A stretch of DNA of 64,000 nucleotides, from assembly GCF_051380875.1 (NCBI RefSeq), contig NZ_JBNYXW010000001.1, forward strand, positions 124,001 to 188,000, read 5' to 3'. This DNA is from Janthinobacterium sp051380875 (GTDB taxonomy: Bacteria; Pseudomonadota; Gammaproteobacteria; Burkholderiales; Burkholderiaceae_D). The stretch's first letter is position 1. Each line of letters begins with the position of its first letter. The notes under the pieces were generated by a model. The model worked only from the letters and a program-made list of their open reading frames with translations. It made no database searches and had not been told where the DNA came from. Both the position numbers and the translations under genes were made by a program. This document shows positions 51,160-60,716 of the stretch, piece after piece.

Positions 51160-54100
51160 ATCTGTCCGAACTGAGCATCCGGCGCCCCGTCATGGTGGTG
51201 CTGCTGTCCTTGAGCATCATCCTGGCCGGCGTGCTGGCATATGGCCATATTCCCGTGGCCGCCTTGCCGAGCTACAACACGCCTGTCATCAACGTCAGCG
51301 CCGACCTGGCCGGCGCCAGTCCCGAAACGATGGCGTCATCCGTGGCCCTGCCGTTGGAAAAGCAGTTTTCCACCATCGCCGGCCTGAGCCTGATCACCTC
51401 CACGAGTACGCTGGGCAATACTTCGCTGACCCTGGAATTTGACGCCAGCATCAATGTCAACGAGGCTGCCGTCGACGTGCAGGCAGCCTTGCTGCGCGCA
51501 CAGCGCCAGTTGCCGACGGAAATGACGGACTTGCCGTCCTACCGCAAGGTCAATCCTGCCGACGCGCCGGTCCTGTTCATCCAGATGACGTCGCCATCGC
51601 TGAACTTGTCCGATCTCAATGATTACGCGGAAAACCTGATCGCGCCGAGCCTGTCGACCCTGCCTGGCGTGGCCCAGGTCAGCGTGAACGGCCAGAAACG
51701 CTTCGCCGTGCGCGTGCGTGCCCGCGCCGACCTGATGAACGCGCGCAACCTGACCATGGACGAGCTGGCCACGGCCCTGCGCGCCTCGAACACCAATTCG
51801 CCGCTGGGCATTCTCGATGGTCCCAGCCAGACGCTGACCATCCAGGGCAACCCGCAGATGATGAAGGCGGCCGATTTTGCCGAACTGATCGTTGCCACGC
51901 GCAACGGCCAGCCCGTGCGCCTGAAAGAAGTGGCCGAGGTGGAAGACAGTTTCCAATCGACCAAGACGGCCGGCAGTTTCAATGGCGAGCGCTCGATCAC
52001 TCTGCTGGTGCAGCGCCAACCGGACGCCAATACCGTGCAAGTGGTCGATGCCGTGCGCAAACTGTTGCCGGGTTTCAAGGAACAATTGCCGGCCTCCATC
52101 CAGATCAGCCTGGTCAATGACCGTTCCGTCTCGATCCGCGAAGCCATTCACGACGTCAACCTGACACTGGCCCTGACGGTTATCCTGGTGGTGCTGGTGA
52201 TCTTCCTGTTCCTGCACCGTGCGGCCGCCACTTTCATTCCTGCCGTCACCATGCCCATTTCCCTGCTTGGTGCGCTGGCCCTGCTGTACTGGCTCGGCTA
52301 CAGCCTCGACAACATCTCCTTGCTGGGCATTACGCTGGCCGTGGGCCTGGTGGTCGACGATGCTATCGTCGTGCTGGAAAACATCGTGCGCCATATCGAG
52401 ATGGGCAAGAAACCTATCCAGGCGGCCCTGGTGGGCGCCAAGGAAATGGGTTTTACCATCATCTCGATTTCCGTTTCGCTGGTGGCCGTGTTCATCCCCA
52501 TCTTCTTCATGCCGGGCGTGATCGGCTTGCTGTTCCACGAATTTGCCGTCGTCGTCTCGCTGTCGATTCTGGTGTCGGCCATCGTCTCGCTAACCCTGGT
52601 GCCGATGCTGGCCAGCCGCTTCCTGCCAGCCGATTCGCGCGAGCACGACGACAGCGACCCCACGCATGGCGAAAAAACCTTTATCGGCCGCCATTTCGAA
52701 GCGGGTTTTACGACATTGCGCAATGGCTATGTGCATCTGCTCGACAAGGCCCTGGCGCACCGCAATGTGGTGCTCTTCGTTGCCGTGTGTACCTTTGCGC
52801 TGACGGTGGTGCTGTACGCCACGATACCGAAAGGTTTCTTCCCCGAGGAAGACCTGGGCCAGATCCAGGTGAATACGGAAGCGTCGGAAGACATCTCGTC
52901 AGAAGCGCTGCAAAAGCTGCAAACCCGTGTGGCGGCCGTGCTCAAGGCCGACCCCAGCGTGCAGGACGTGACCTCGTTTGTCGGCGGCGGCAATACGGGC
53001 CGCATGTTCATGGTCTTGAAACCGCGCAGCGAGCGCCCGAAAATGCCGGTGGTGCTGGAAAACCTGCGCCGGGCCACCAGTGCCGTGCCCGGCATGGCCG
53101 TGTATTTCCGTCCCGTGCAAAACTTGCAGCTGGGCGGACGCCAGAGCAAGAGCCGGTACCAGTACACCTTGCAAAGCGTCAGTCCCGATGCCTTGAATGA
53201 CTGGGCGGAAAAGTTTATTGCAGGCATGCGTACCGATCCCGCCTTCCGCGACGTCACCAGCGATTCGCAGATCAAGGGCTTGCAGGCGTCTTTGAGAATC
53301 GACCGCGACAAGGCCAATCTGCTGGGCGTGCAGATGTCCGATATCCGCACGGCCCTGTACAGCTCCTTTGGCGAGCGGCAAGTGTCGACCATTTATTCCT
53401 CGGCGGCCAGCTATTACGTGATCCTGGAAGCGGCCACGCCAGACCGCCAGTACGATGATGCGCTGACGCGCGTATCCGTGCGCAGCAAGTCGGGCGAGCT
53501 GATCAAATTATCAAGTATTGCTCACGTGGAACGTACGATTGGCCCTACCTCCGTGAATCACCAGGGACAGTTGCAAGCCGTGACGATCGCTTTCAACCTG
53601 GCGCCGGACGTGCCGCTGGGCATCGCTACGGGCAAGATCGATGTGATGGCCAAGGACATGAGCTTGCCGGCCTCCATCATCACCCGCTACGGCGGCGACG
53701 CAGCCGTGTTCCAGAGCTCGCAATCGAGCCAGATCATCCTCATCATCGCTGCGCTGGCCGTGATCTATGTGCTGTTGGGCGTCTTGTATGAAAGCTACAT
53801 CCACCCGCTGACCATTTTGGCCGGTTTGCCGTCAGCAGCGGTAGGGGCGCTGTTGACCCTGCGCCTGTTCGGCATGGACCTGACCATGATCGCCATCATC
53901 GGTATCCTGATGCTGATCGGCATCGTCAAGAAAAACGCCATCATGATGATCGACTTCGCCCTGCATGCGCAGCGCAATGAAGGCCTGGCGCCAGCCGAGG
54001 CCATCCGCCAGGCGTGCATCCTGCGTTTCCGCCCCATCATGATGACCTCGGCGGCGGCCTTGATGGGCGCCTTGCCGATCGCCCTGGGGCTGGGCGCGGG

Positions 54101-54266
54101 CGCCGAACTGCGCCAGCCGCTGGGCCTGGCCGTGGTGGGCGGATTGATATTCTCGCAGGTGATTACCCTGTTTATCACGCCCGTCATCTATTTGTTCCTG
54201 GACAAATACAGCGGCACGGGGCCGTTGACGGACGAGCAATTGCTGGCCCTCGACAACAAGGCCTGA
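51156..54266 (+). CDS. RND multidrug efflux pump, HAE-1 family
   Basis: 1036 residues with the internal duplication of RND pumps: twelve helices and two large periplasmic loops. Helix 4 carries the proton-relay pair in LGITLAVGLVVDDAIVVLEN. The second-half counterpart is IAIIGILMLIGIVKKNAI. It opens MNLSELSIRRPVMVVLLSL. It works with the adaptor encoded immediately upstream; an outer-membrane channel is not encoded nearby, so a TolC-type partner must be encoded elsewhere. Export is driven by the proton gradient. Confidence 0.96.
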   Translation: MNLSELSIRRPVMVVLLSLSIILAGVLAYGHIPVAALPSYNTPVINVSADLAGASPETMASSVALPLEKQFSTIAGLSLITSTSTLGNTSLTLEFDASINVNEAAVDVQAALLRAQRQLPTEMTDLPSYRKVNPADAPVLFIQMTSPSLNLSDLNDYAENLIAPSLSTLPGVAQVSVNGQKRFAVRVRARADLMNARNLTMDELATALRASNTNSPLGILDGPSQTLTIQGNPQMMKAADFAELIVATRNGQPVRLKEVAEVEDSFQSTKTAGSFNGERSITLLVQRQPDANTVQVVDAVRKLLPGFKEQLPASIQISLVNDRSVSIREAIHDVNLTLALTVILVVLVIFLFLHRAAATFIPAVTMPISLLGALALLYWLGYSLDNISLLGITLAVGLVVDDAIVVLENIVRHIEMGKKPIQAALVGAKEMGFTIISISVSLVAVFIPIFFMPGVIGLLFHEFAVVVSLSILVSAIVSLTLVPMLASRFLPADSREHDDSDPTHGEKTFIGRHFEAGFTTLRNGYVHLLDKALAHRNVVLFVAVCTFALTVVLYATIPKGFFPEEDLGQIQVNTEASEDISSEALQKLQTRVAAVLKADPSVQDVTSFVGGGNTGRMFMVLKPRSERPKMPVVLENLRRATSAVPGMAVYFRPVQNLQLGGRQSKSRYQYTLQSVSPDALNDWAEKFIAGMRTDPAFRDVTSDSQIKGLQASLRIDRDKANLLGVQMSDIRTALYSSFGERQVSTIYSSAASYYVILEAATPDRQYDDALTRVSVRSKSGELIKLSSIAHVERTIGPTSVNHQGQLQAVTIAFNLAPDVPLGIATGKIDVMAKDMSLPASIITRYGGDAAVFQSSQSSQIILIIAALAVIYVLLGVLYESYIHPLTILAGLPSAAVGALLTLRLFGMDLTMIAIIGILMLIGIVKKNAIMMIDFALHAQRNEGLAPAEAIRQACILRFRPIMMTSAAALMGALPIALGLGAGAELRQPLGLAVVGGLIFSQVITLFITPVIYLFLDKYSGTGPLTDEQLLALDNKA

Positions 54267-54282
54267 CGCTTGCACTGCCCCG

Positions 54283-54321
54283 ACCGGCGCCCCGTTCCAC
54301 TGTGAATGCGGCGCCGGTTTT
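54283..54321 (+). terminator. Intrinsic terminator of the RND operon
   Basis: A 9-bp perfect stem (ACCGGCGCC against GGCGCCGGT) with an 18-base loop ends in TTTTG. Confidence 0.8.
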
Positions 54322-54516
54322 GTATGGGCCGTGATACATACGGTAACAACCGTCAAGAGAAGGCTCGGGTACTCTGGGTACTGCTGCAAGGAATGTCGCT
54401 ATCCTGTACGCTTCGGGTTGGAAAGGCCGGGGAAGTGTTCCCAAAAGCAAGGGACTCTGGCACTATGGCTGCCCTGTAAGATTACTTTTGTCGCTACACA
54501 GAAAGCACGATTCATT

Positions 54517-55425
54517 TTGCATGACACGACCCATCCGATCGCTGCCGATACCGGTTATTGCCCTACCTGCGGGCAAGTGATCCAGCCACCACCGGCCTAC
54601 GGGTCCAAGACCAGCACCATGCGCAAGGTTGCGCTGGGCGTGTCCGTCTTGCTGCACGTCTTGCTGGCTGCCTATGTTCTGTTGCGTAGCGACAAGATCG
54701 AAAAGATTCCGCCGCCGAAGAAGGAAAGCGCGATGGTCTACATCGCGCCGCTGAAGGACAAGCCGCAACCGAAACCGCAGCCGAAACCCACGCCGAAGCC
54801 GAAGGATACGAAAGTTGCCAAGGTGAAACCGCCGCCGGCGCCGAGCAAGCGCGTGGTAACGAAAGACGTGCCGCGCGACAAGCCGAAACTGGAAACGTTT
54901 ACGCCGCCGCTGGTATCGAAAGTGCCATTGCCGCCGCCGCCGGCCGAAGACATGAGTTCGATGATCGACCAGCGCCGCAAGCAGCGCGAAGCGCAGAACC
55001 CCACGCCAGCGGCCGAGGAAAGCGAAAACGACCGCGCCATGCGCGTGGCCAAGGCAAATATCGCCGGCGCGCAAGGCCGTAATTCCGGCAGCGACCGCGA
55101 AGATTCGGGTGGCGTGTTTTCCATCGTCAACCAGACCTCGTTCAGCGCCGAAGTCAAGTTCAAGGGCTGGAATGGCAACTTCAAGCGTAACTGGCTGAAG
55201 CAGGAAAGAGTGGATCTGGGTAGTGAACCCGACATTGAAACGGCCATCGTCAAGAAGATGATCCAGCTGATCCGTGCCGAAAAACCCGGCGATTTCGTAT
55301 GGGAATCGCGGCGCCTGGGACGCAATGTCAACCTCAGCGCCCGCGTCGAAGACACGGCCGAGCTGATGGCCTTCTTGCGCCAGGAATTCTTTTCCGAGAA
55401 ACGCCCAGGGCCGGGACGGCGCTAG
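54517..55425 (+). CDS. Zinc-ribbon, single-helix, proline-rich protein of unknown function
   Basis: About 302 residues. An N-terminal CPTCGQ half-ribbon is followed by one membrane helix (ALGVSVLLHVLLAAYVLL). Next is a TonB-like, Pro/Lys-rich stretch with repeated KPQPKP units, then a Pro-rich VPLPPPPAEDMSSM. The folded C-terminal domain (FSIVNQTSFSAEVKFKGWNG onward) has no family I recognise. The layout suggests a membrane-anchored periplasm-spanning protein. The start is uncertain: TTG at 54517 fits the ribbon, but the frame is open back to a GTG at 54331, adding a Cys-containing segment (CCKECRYP). A weak sigma-54-like element lies at 54458-54473. Confidence 0.7.
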   Translation: MHDTTHPIAADTGYCPTCGQVIQPPPAYGSKTSTMRKVALGVSVLLHVLLAAYVLLRSDKIEKIPPPKKESAMVYIAPLKDKPQPKPQPKPTPKPKDTKVAKVKPPPAPSKRVVTKDVPRDKPKLETFTPPLVSKVPLPPPPAEDMSSMIDQRRKQREAQNPTPAAEESENDRAMRVAKANIAGAQGRNSGSDREDSGGVFSIVNQTSFSAEVKFKGWNGNFKRNWLKQERVDLGSEPDIETAIVKKMIQLIRAEKPGDFVWESRRLGRNVNLSARVEDTAELMAFLRQEFFSEKRPGPGRR

Positions 55426-55448
55426 GCGCCAGGACGGGTCAAAGCAAT

Positions 55449-55485
55449 AAAAAAGGCTGCACCGTGTGAACGGGCAGCCTTTTTT
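55449..55485. terminator. Bidirectional terminator between the zinc-ribbon gene and engB
   Basis: GGCTGC pairs with GCAGCC across a 13-base loop, with A6 upstream and T6 downstream, so it serves both convergent genes. Confidence 0.88.
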
Positions 55486-55504
55486 CAAGCGGCGTTGATA
55501 TGTA

Positions 55505-56254
55505 TCAAGCCGGTTTGTCCGCTTCGCTTCCCGGTGCCGGTTCGACGTCGTCTTCCATTTCGATCAGGTCGACCATCTGCGCCGCGCCATCTTCGCTGAT
55601 GCCAGCCAGTTCCATGATCTTGTCATTGGCTTCGTCGATGCCGACGCGCTTCAGCGCCGAGAACAACTGCACGGTGAACGGGAAACCGATGCCGTCTTCA
55701 TCCACGTAGCTGTCGAGCTTGGCTTTCGCCTGGCGCAGTGCGTTGACCGATTCATTGCGGTTGAGCTTATCGACTTTCGTCAGGATGCAGTGGATTGGTT
55801 TACCCGTCGGGGCGAACCATTCCAGCATTTGAATGTCCAGGTCGGTGAACGGGCGGCGCGAATCCATGATCAGGACCAAACCAGCCAACTGTTCGCGGCG
55901 CTGCACGTAGTCGCCCAGCAGGCGCTGCCAGTGCAATTTCGCCGAGCCCGACACTTCCGCGTAGCCGTAGCCCGGCAAGTCGACCAGCAGGCATTCGATC
56001 TCTTCGACGATGGTGGCATCCTTGCGGTGCTGCGCCACGTGGGCGCCGCCGATGGAGAAGTAGTTGATGTGCTGGGTACGGCCAGGTGTCTTGGAGGCGA
56101 ACGCCAAGCCTTTCTGATTACACAAGATGTTGATGGCGGTCGATTTACCGGCATTGGAGCGGCCGGCAAAAGCGATTTCCGGCACCGTGGTATCGGGCAG
56201 GTCACGCAGTTGGTTGACGGTCGTAAAGAAGCGGGCTTGCCAGAGTTTTGACAT
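55505..56254 (-). CDS. engB: Ribosome biogenesis GTPase EngB (YsxC/YihA)
   Basis: 249 residues. GTPase motifs: G1 GRSNAGKST, G3 DLPGYGYAEV and G4 TKVDKLNR. The effector-loop region reads PGRTQHINYFSIG. The family assists 50S assembly and is generally essential. The C-terminal acidic tail (DLIEMEDDVEPAPGSE) is longer than in short homologues. It is divergent from the cytochrome c4 gene, a pairing common in betaproteobacteria. Confidence 0.96.
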   Translation of the reverse strand: MSKLWQARFFTTVNQLRDLPDTTVPEIAFAGRSNAGKSTAINILCNQKGLAFASKTPGRTQHINYFSIGGAHVAQHRKDATIVEEIECLLVDLPGYGYAEVSGSAKLHWQRLLGDYVQRREQLAGLVLIMDSRRPFTDLDIQMLEWFAPTGKPIHCILTKVDKLNRNESVNALRQAKAKLDSYVDEDGIGFPFTVQLFSALKRVGIDEANDKIMELAGISEDGAAQMVDLIEMEDDVEPAPGSEADKPA

Positions 56255-56275
56255 GAGGATAGTAAAGCAACAAAA

Positions 56276-56297
56276 GGGAGCGATAAGGGAGCGATAA
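56276..56297. repeat. Exact 11-bp tandem duplication upstream of engB
   Basis: GGGAGCGATAA occurs twice with no gap, 22-43 bases upstream of the engB start and about 150 bases before the cytochrome gene. It may be an operator or a simple slippage duplication. A TACAAT box (56314-56319, plus strand) is a candidate -10 for the cytochrome gene. Confidence 0.6.
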
Positions 56298-56440
56298 CGC
56301 CAAGAAGCTATTGTACAATAAGGGGTTGTTTATTGTTGCTGGCGTAGCAGCGATGCGGCTTGCGGCCCTGAAAATAAAGCAAAAATGCCCAGGGCGCGGC
56401 AATGTCCACCACTAATTTCTCACTGTCTCAGGGTGCCTGA

Positions 56441-57130
56441 ATGAATCGTGCGTTTTCACCGTTTGTCCACTCCATGCTGCTCGCTTTGCTGGCCGTATCG
56501 GCAACAGCTTCCGCAGTCGAAGCACCGAAAGCAGCCGCCGCACCAGCGGTCGCGGTCAAGGCCGATGCCGCCAAGGGCGCCACCCTGTACGCCGATGGCG
56601 ATGCAGCGCGCGGCTTGCCAGCCTGCGTCTCTTGCCATGGCGCCGCCGGTAACTCGACCATTGCGGTCAACCCGAGCCTGGCTGGCCAGCATGCCAGCTA
56701 TATCTACAAGCAACTGGTCGATTTCACCACCCCGCAGCGCAGCCAGCCCGTCATGACGACGTATGCGAAGATGCTCAGCGATGCCGACAAGAAGGATATC
56801 GCCGCCTACCTGGGCGCGCAGGTCGCCAAGCCGGGTGCCGCGAAGAACAAGGACACGATCGACCTGGGCAAGAAAATCTACCGCGGTGGTATTGCCGCCA
56901 AGCACGTTGCCGCCTGCGCCAGCTGTCATGGCGCGACGGGCAATGGCATTCCCGTCCAGTATCCGCGCATTGCCGGCCAGCACCAGGACTACACGGTGGC
57001 CCAGCTGAACCAGTTCCGCAGCACCAAGCCTGACGCCCGCAAAAATAGTGCTGAAATGCACACCATCGCCGCCCGCCTGTCGGATGACGAAATTGCCGCC
57101 GTTGCCGATTACATCGCCGGCCTGAAATAA
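56441..57130 (+). CDS. Dihaem cytochrome c4
   Basis: 229 residues. A signal peptide (to SAVEAPK) precedes two cytochrome c domains, each with a haem-binding CxxCH: CVSCHGAAGN and CASCHGATGN. Distal Met ligands lie in SQPVMTTYAKML and NSAEMHTIAARL. This is the classical c4 type, a periplasmic electron carrier to cbb3 or other terminal oxidases. Its haems would be attached by the ResB/CcsA system encoded next to it. A terminator follows. Confidence 0.95.
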   Translation: MNRAFSPFVHSMLLALLAVSATASAVEAPKAAAAPAVAVKADAAKGATLYADGDAARGLPACVSCHGAAGNSTIAVNPSLAGQHASYIYKQLVDFTTPQRSQPVMTTYAKMLSDADKKDIAAYLGAQVAKPGAAKNKDTIDLGKKIYRGGIAAKHVAACASCHGATGNGIPVQYPRIAGQHQDYTVAQLNQFRSTKPDARKNSAEMHTIAARLSDDEIAAVADYIAGLK

Positions 57131-57177
57131 ATTTTCATGAAGGCAGTAAATTGCCACGCACAGCAACGTGGATGAAG

Positions 57178-57209
57178 AGGGCGGCCGTCTCGACGGGCTG
57201 CCCTTTTTT
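57178..57209 (+). terminator. Intrinsic terminator after the cytochrome c4 gene
   Basis: A nine-pair stem including one G-T pair (AGGGCGGCC against GGCTGCCCT) ends in six T. It separates the cytochrome gene from resB, 102 bases before the latter starts. Confidence 0.88.
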
Positions 57210-57311
57210 ATGGCATGGGCCAAACAGGAGTATGCTGCCGCCTTGCGCGGACGAATTTTATTCGCTCTTTACCAAATTTCAAGATTGTAAATCCAGTATG
57301 GGTATCAACGT

Positions 57312-59420
57312 ATGAGCACAGGCACGACCGGAATCGAGTTAAAGACCCAGCGCCGCAGCCTGGCTGAATTCGTCGAGCTGGTCTCGTCGATGCGTTTTGC
57401 CATTAGCCTGCTGACGCTGATTGCCATCGCTTCCATCATCGGCACGGTGCTCAAGCAAAACGAGCCCATGCCCAACTATGTGAATCAGTTCGGTCCATTC
57501 TGGTTCTCCGTGTTCGACAAGCTGAGCCTGTATTCCTTGTATTCAGCCTGGTGGTTCCTGGTGATCATGGGTTTCCTGGTCGCCTCGACGTCGCTATGCA
57601 TCGTGCGCAATGCGCCGAAGATGCTCAAGGACATGCGCAGCTGGCGCGACAATGTGCGCGAGCAATCCTTGCGCAACTTCCACCACAAGGCGGAATGGCA
57701 GGCGCCGCTGCCGCGCGCCGTGCTGGCCCAGCAGATGGTGATGCGCCTGAAAGACGCTGGCTACCAGGCCAAGGTGGTCGAGAAAGACAACGCCACCCTG
57801 GTGGCCGCCAAGCGGGGCGCCGTGAATAAATGGGGTTATATCTTTGCCCACAGCGCCATCGTCATCATTTGCGTGGGCGGCTTGCTCGACTCGGAAATGC
57901 CGATACGCGTACAACAATGGTTCTTTGGCAAGACGCCGTTTTCCGGCAGCGGCGTGATCGCCGAGATTCCTGCCCAGCACCGCCTGAGCCTGTCGAATCC
58001 CACCTTCCGTGGCAATACCATGATCCCGGAAGGCTCGTCGAGCAACACGGCCATCATCCCGCAAGCCGATGGCGTGCTGATCCAGGATCTGCCGATCACC
58101 ATCATGCTGAAGAAATTTCACATCGATTTCTATAGCACGGGCATGCCCAAGCTGTTTGCCAGCGACGTGGTCGTCACCGATCATGAAACGGGGAAAAGTT
58201 TCCCTGCAACAATCAAGGTCAACCAGCCACTGCTGTACAAGGGCCTGGCCCTGTACCAGTCCAGCTTTGAGGATGGCGGCAGCAAGCTCAAGTTGACTGG
58301 TTTCCCCATGACGGGCAAGACGACGAAACGCTTCGATATCGGCGGTGAAGTGGGCGGCAGCACGCCGCTGGACCGCAGCGATGGCAATTCCTATACGGTG
58401 GAATGGTCGGGTTTCCGCCCGTTTAACGTGGAAAACCTCAGCGCAGGCAAGGATGTGCGCGCCGTCAGCAAGGCGGAAAGTTTCAATGAGAAATTCTCCG
58501 TGGGCCTGGACAAACGCCTGGGTTCGGCGGCGAAGAATGCCAATAACAAGGATCTCAAGAACGTCGGCCCTTCGGTGCAATACAAATTGCGCGACAAGAC
58601 GGGCCAGGCACGCGAGTACCAGAATTACATGCAGCCCGTGACCGTCGACGGCAGCACCGTGTTCCTGGCCGGCATGCGCATCAACCCCAGCGATCCCTTC
58701 AGCTATCTGCGCATTCCCGCCGATGACAATTACGGCGTGACCGAATGGATGCGCTTGCGTGCCGCGCTGCAAGACCCGGAACTGCGCCAGCAGGCCGCCG
58801 CGCGCTATGCGGCGCGGGCCATGCCGCAGGCCGATGCCGCAGCCTTGCGCAGCCAGTTGCAGGAATCGGCCGCGAAGAGCCTGGGCATCTTTGCCGGCAA
58901 TGGGCAAGAGGGCGGTTTCCTGGCCATTTCGCGTTTCCTGGAGAAAATTCCTGCCGCCGAGCAAGAAAAAGCGGCCGATATCTTCATGAAAATCCTCAAT
59001 GGCAGCCTGTGGGACTTGTGGCAGGCCGCGCGCGCGAAAGATGGCTTGAAGCCCATCGAGGCCGATGACAAGCATGGCCGCTTCCTGCAGTTGGCCACGA
59101 ATGCGCTGTCCGACAGCTTCTTCTATGGCGCGCCCGTGTATCTGCAACTCGACGACTTTTCGGAAATCAAGGCCTCCGTGCTGCAGGTGACGCGTTCGCC
59201 GGGCAAGAGCGTGGTGTACCTGGGCTGTTTGTTCCTCGTGATCGGCGTGTTTTCCATGTTCTATATCCGTGAGCGCCGCCTGTGGGTGTGGATCAAGGAT
59301 GGCGCAGACGATGCCAAGGGCAGCAGCAACGCCCTGATGGCCATGAGCACGCAGCGCAAGACGCTCGATTTTGAAAAAGAATTTGAGACTTTGAAGGCAA
59401 AGTTGCCGCAATCGGCGTAA
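57312..59420 (+). CDS. resB: Cytochrome c biogenesis protein ResB (Ccs1)
   Basis: 702 residues, the long proteobacterial form. Three N-terminal helices (SSMRFAISLLTLIAIASIIG; SLYSAWWFLVIMGFLV; GYIFAHSAIVIICVGGLLD), a large periplasmic domain with FHIDFYSTGMPKLFASDV, and a C-terminal helix (VVYLGCLFLVIGVFSMFYI). With CcsA it forms the system II synthase that ligates haem to CxxCH apocytochromes. The conserved His in YIFAHSAI fits a haem ligand. ccsA follows after about 57 bases. Confidence 0.96.
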   Translation: MSTGTTGIELKTQRRSLAEFVELVSSMRFAISLLTLIAIASIIGTVLKQNEPMPNYVNQFGPFWFSVFDKLSLYSLYSAWWFLVIMGFLVASTSLCIVRNAPKMLKDMRSWRDNVREQSLRNFHHKAEWQAPLPRAVLAQQMVMRLKDAGYQAKVVEKDNATLVAAKRGAVNKWGYIFAHSAIVIICVGGLLDSEMPIRVQQWFFGKTPFSGSGVIAEIPAQHRLSLSNPTFRGNTMIPEGSSSNTAIIPQADGVLIQDLPITIMLKKFHIDFYSTGMPKLFASDVVVTDHETGKSFPATIKVNQPLLYKGLALYQSSFEDGGSKLKLTGFPMTGKTTKRFDIGGEVGGSTPLDRSDGNSYTVEWSGFRPFNVENLSAGKDVRAVSKAESFNEKFSVGLDKRLGSAAKNANNKDLKNVGPSVQYKLRDKTGQAREYQNYMQPVTVDGSTVFLAGMRINPSDPFSYLRIPADDNYGVTEWMRLRAALQDPELRQQAAARYAARAMPQADAAALRSQLQESAAKSLGIFAGNGQEGGFLAISRFLEKIPAAEQEKAADIFMKILNGSLWDLWQAARAKDGLKPIEADDKHGRFLQLATNALSDSFFYGAPVYLQLDDFSEIKASVLQVTRSPGKSVVYLGCLFLVIGVFSMFYIRERRLWVWIKDGADDAKGSSNALMAMSTQRKTLDFEKEFETLKAKLPQSA

Positions 59421-59476
59421 GCTGCGCTGAGTTTGGCTAAGTTTGGCGCGCAAAGCCGTGGCCGGGAATGGAGAAA

Positions 59477-60631
59477 ATGATGGAATTGGCAAACAAACAA
59501 ATATATACGCAGGAACCGGGGTTTTTCAAGAGCTTGAGCCTGGTCGACTGGCTGTACGGCGCCGGCTTGCTGGCCGCCTCCCTGTTCGGCCTGGTGCGCT
59601 TTGGCGCATTCATGGATATCTATGAAAAGGCCATCCTGCTGGCGTCGGCGCCCACGTTTGCGTGGCTGGGCTGGTACTGGAAGCCCGTGCGCTGGCTGAT
59701 CCCCGTGGCGGCCGTGCTGTCGCTGTTTGCCATCGCGCTGTATGGCGGCCACCTGGACATGGCAAATCAGAAATTTTTCCTGAAGTACATCTTGTCGAGC
59801 CAGTCCGCCATCCTGTGGATGGGCACGCTGTTCGTGCTGTCGACCTTGTTCTACTGGATCGGCCTGGTCGCCCGCTCGGAATTCGGCTCATCCGTCGGCT
59901 CCCTGCTGTGCTGGGCCGGCGTGGTGCTGGGTCTGACGGGCATGCTGGTGCGCTGGTACGAGTCTTACCTGATCGGCGCCGATGTGGGCCATATCCCTGT
60001 GTCGAACCTGTATGAAGTATTCATCCTGTTCTCCCTGATCACGGCCATGTTTTACCTGTATTACGAGCAGCATTACGCCACGCGCCAGCTGGGTGCCTTC
60101 GTCATGCTGGTCATTACGGCGGCCGTGGTCTTCCTGATGTGGTACACGGTCACGCGCGACGCGGCCGACATCCAGCCGCTGGTGCCAGCCCTGCAAAGCT
60201 GGTGGATGAAGATCCACGTGCCGGCCAACTTCATCGGCTACGGCACGTTTGCGCTGTCGGCCATGGTTGCTGCGGCCTATCTGCTGAAATCGAGCGGTTA
60301 CCTGGTCGATCGCCTGCCGCCGCTGGAAGTGCTCGACGATGTGATGTACAAGGCCATTTCCGTCGGTTTCGCTTTCTTCACGGTAGCGACCATCCTGGGC
60401 GCCCTGTGGGCGGCCGAAGCATGGGGCGGCTACTGGTCGTGGGATCCGAAAGAAACGTGGGCGCTGATCGTCTGGCTCAACTACGCGGCCTGGCTGCACA
60501 TGCGCCTGATGACGGGCTTGCGCGGCCGTGTCGCCTCGTGGTGGGCGCTGGTGGGCTTGCTGGTGACGACGTTTGCCTTTCTGGGCGTGAATATGTTCCT
60601 CTCGGGCCTGCATTCCTACGGTAAGTTGTAA
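59477..60631 (+). CDS. ccsA: Cytochrome c biogenesis protein CcsA (ResC/CcsB)
   Basis: About 384 residues with eight or more membrane helices. The tryptophan-rich haem-handling motif WGGYWSWDPKETWALIVWL is intact, as are conserved His residues (KIHVPANFIGYGTF; LHMRLMTG). It delivers haem across the membrane to ResB-bound apocytochrome. The start is one of two adjacent ATGs after GGAG (59477 or 59480). It is called CcsB in some betaproteobacterial literature. Confidence 0.95.
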   Translation: MMELANKQIYTQEPGFFKSLSLVDWLYGAGLLAASLFGLVRFGAFMDIYEKAILLASAPTFAWLGWYWKPVRWLIPVAAVLSLFAIALYGGHLDMANQKFFLKYILSSQSAILWMGTLFVLSTLFYWIGLVARSEFGSSVGSLLCWAGVVLGLTGMLVRWYESYLIGADVGHIPVSNLYEVFILFSLITAMFYLYYEQHYATRQLGAFVMLVITAAVVFLMWYTVTRDAADIQPLVPALQSWWMKIHVPANFIGYGTFALSAMVAAAYLLKSSGYLVDRLPPLEVLDDVMYKAISVGFAFFTVATILGALWAAEAWGGYWSWDPKETWALIVWLNYAAWLHMRLMTGLRGRVASWWALVGLLVTTFAFLGVNMFLSGLHSYGKL

Positions 60632-60716
60632 CGGATTATTTGCATGACAGAAGCGTCATGAACGGCCTGGGAAAACTCGTGTAAGGTACAAATAATCACC
60701 TTTTCCTGGAGCCGCC

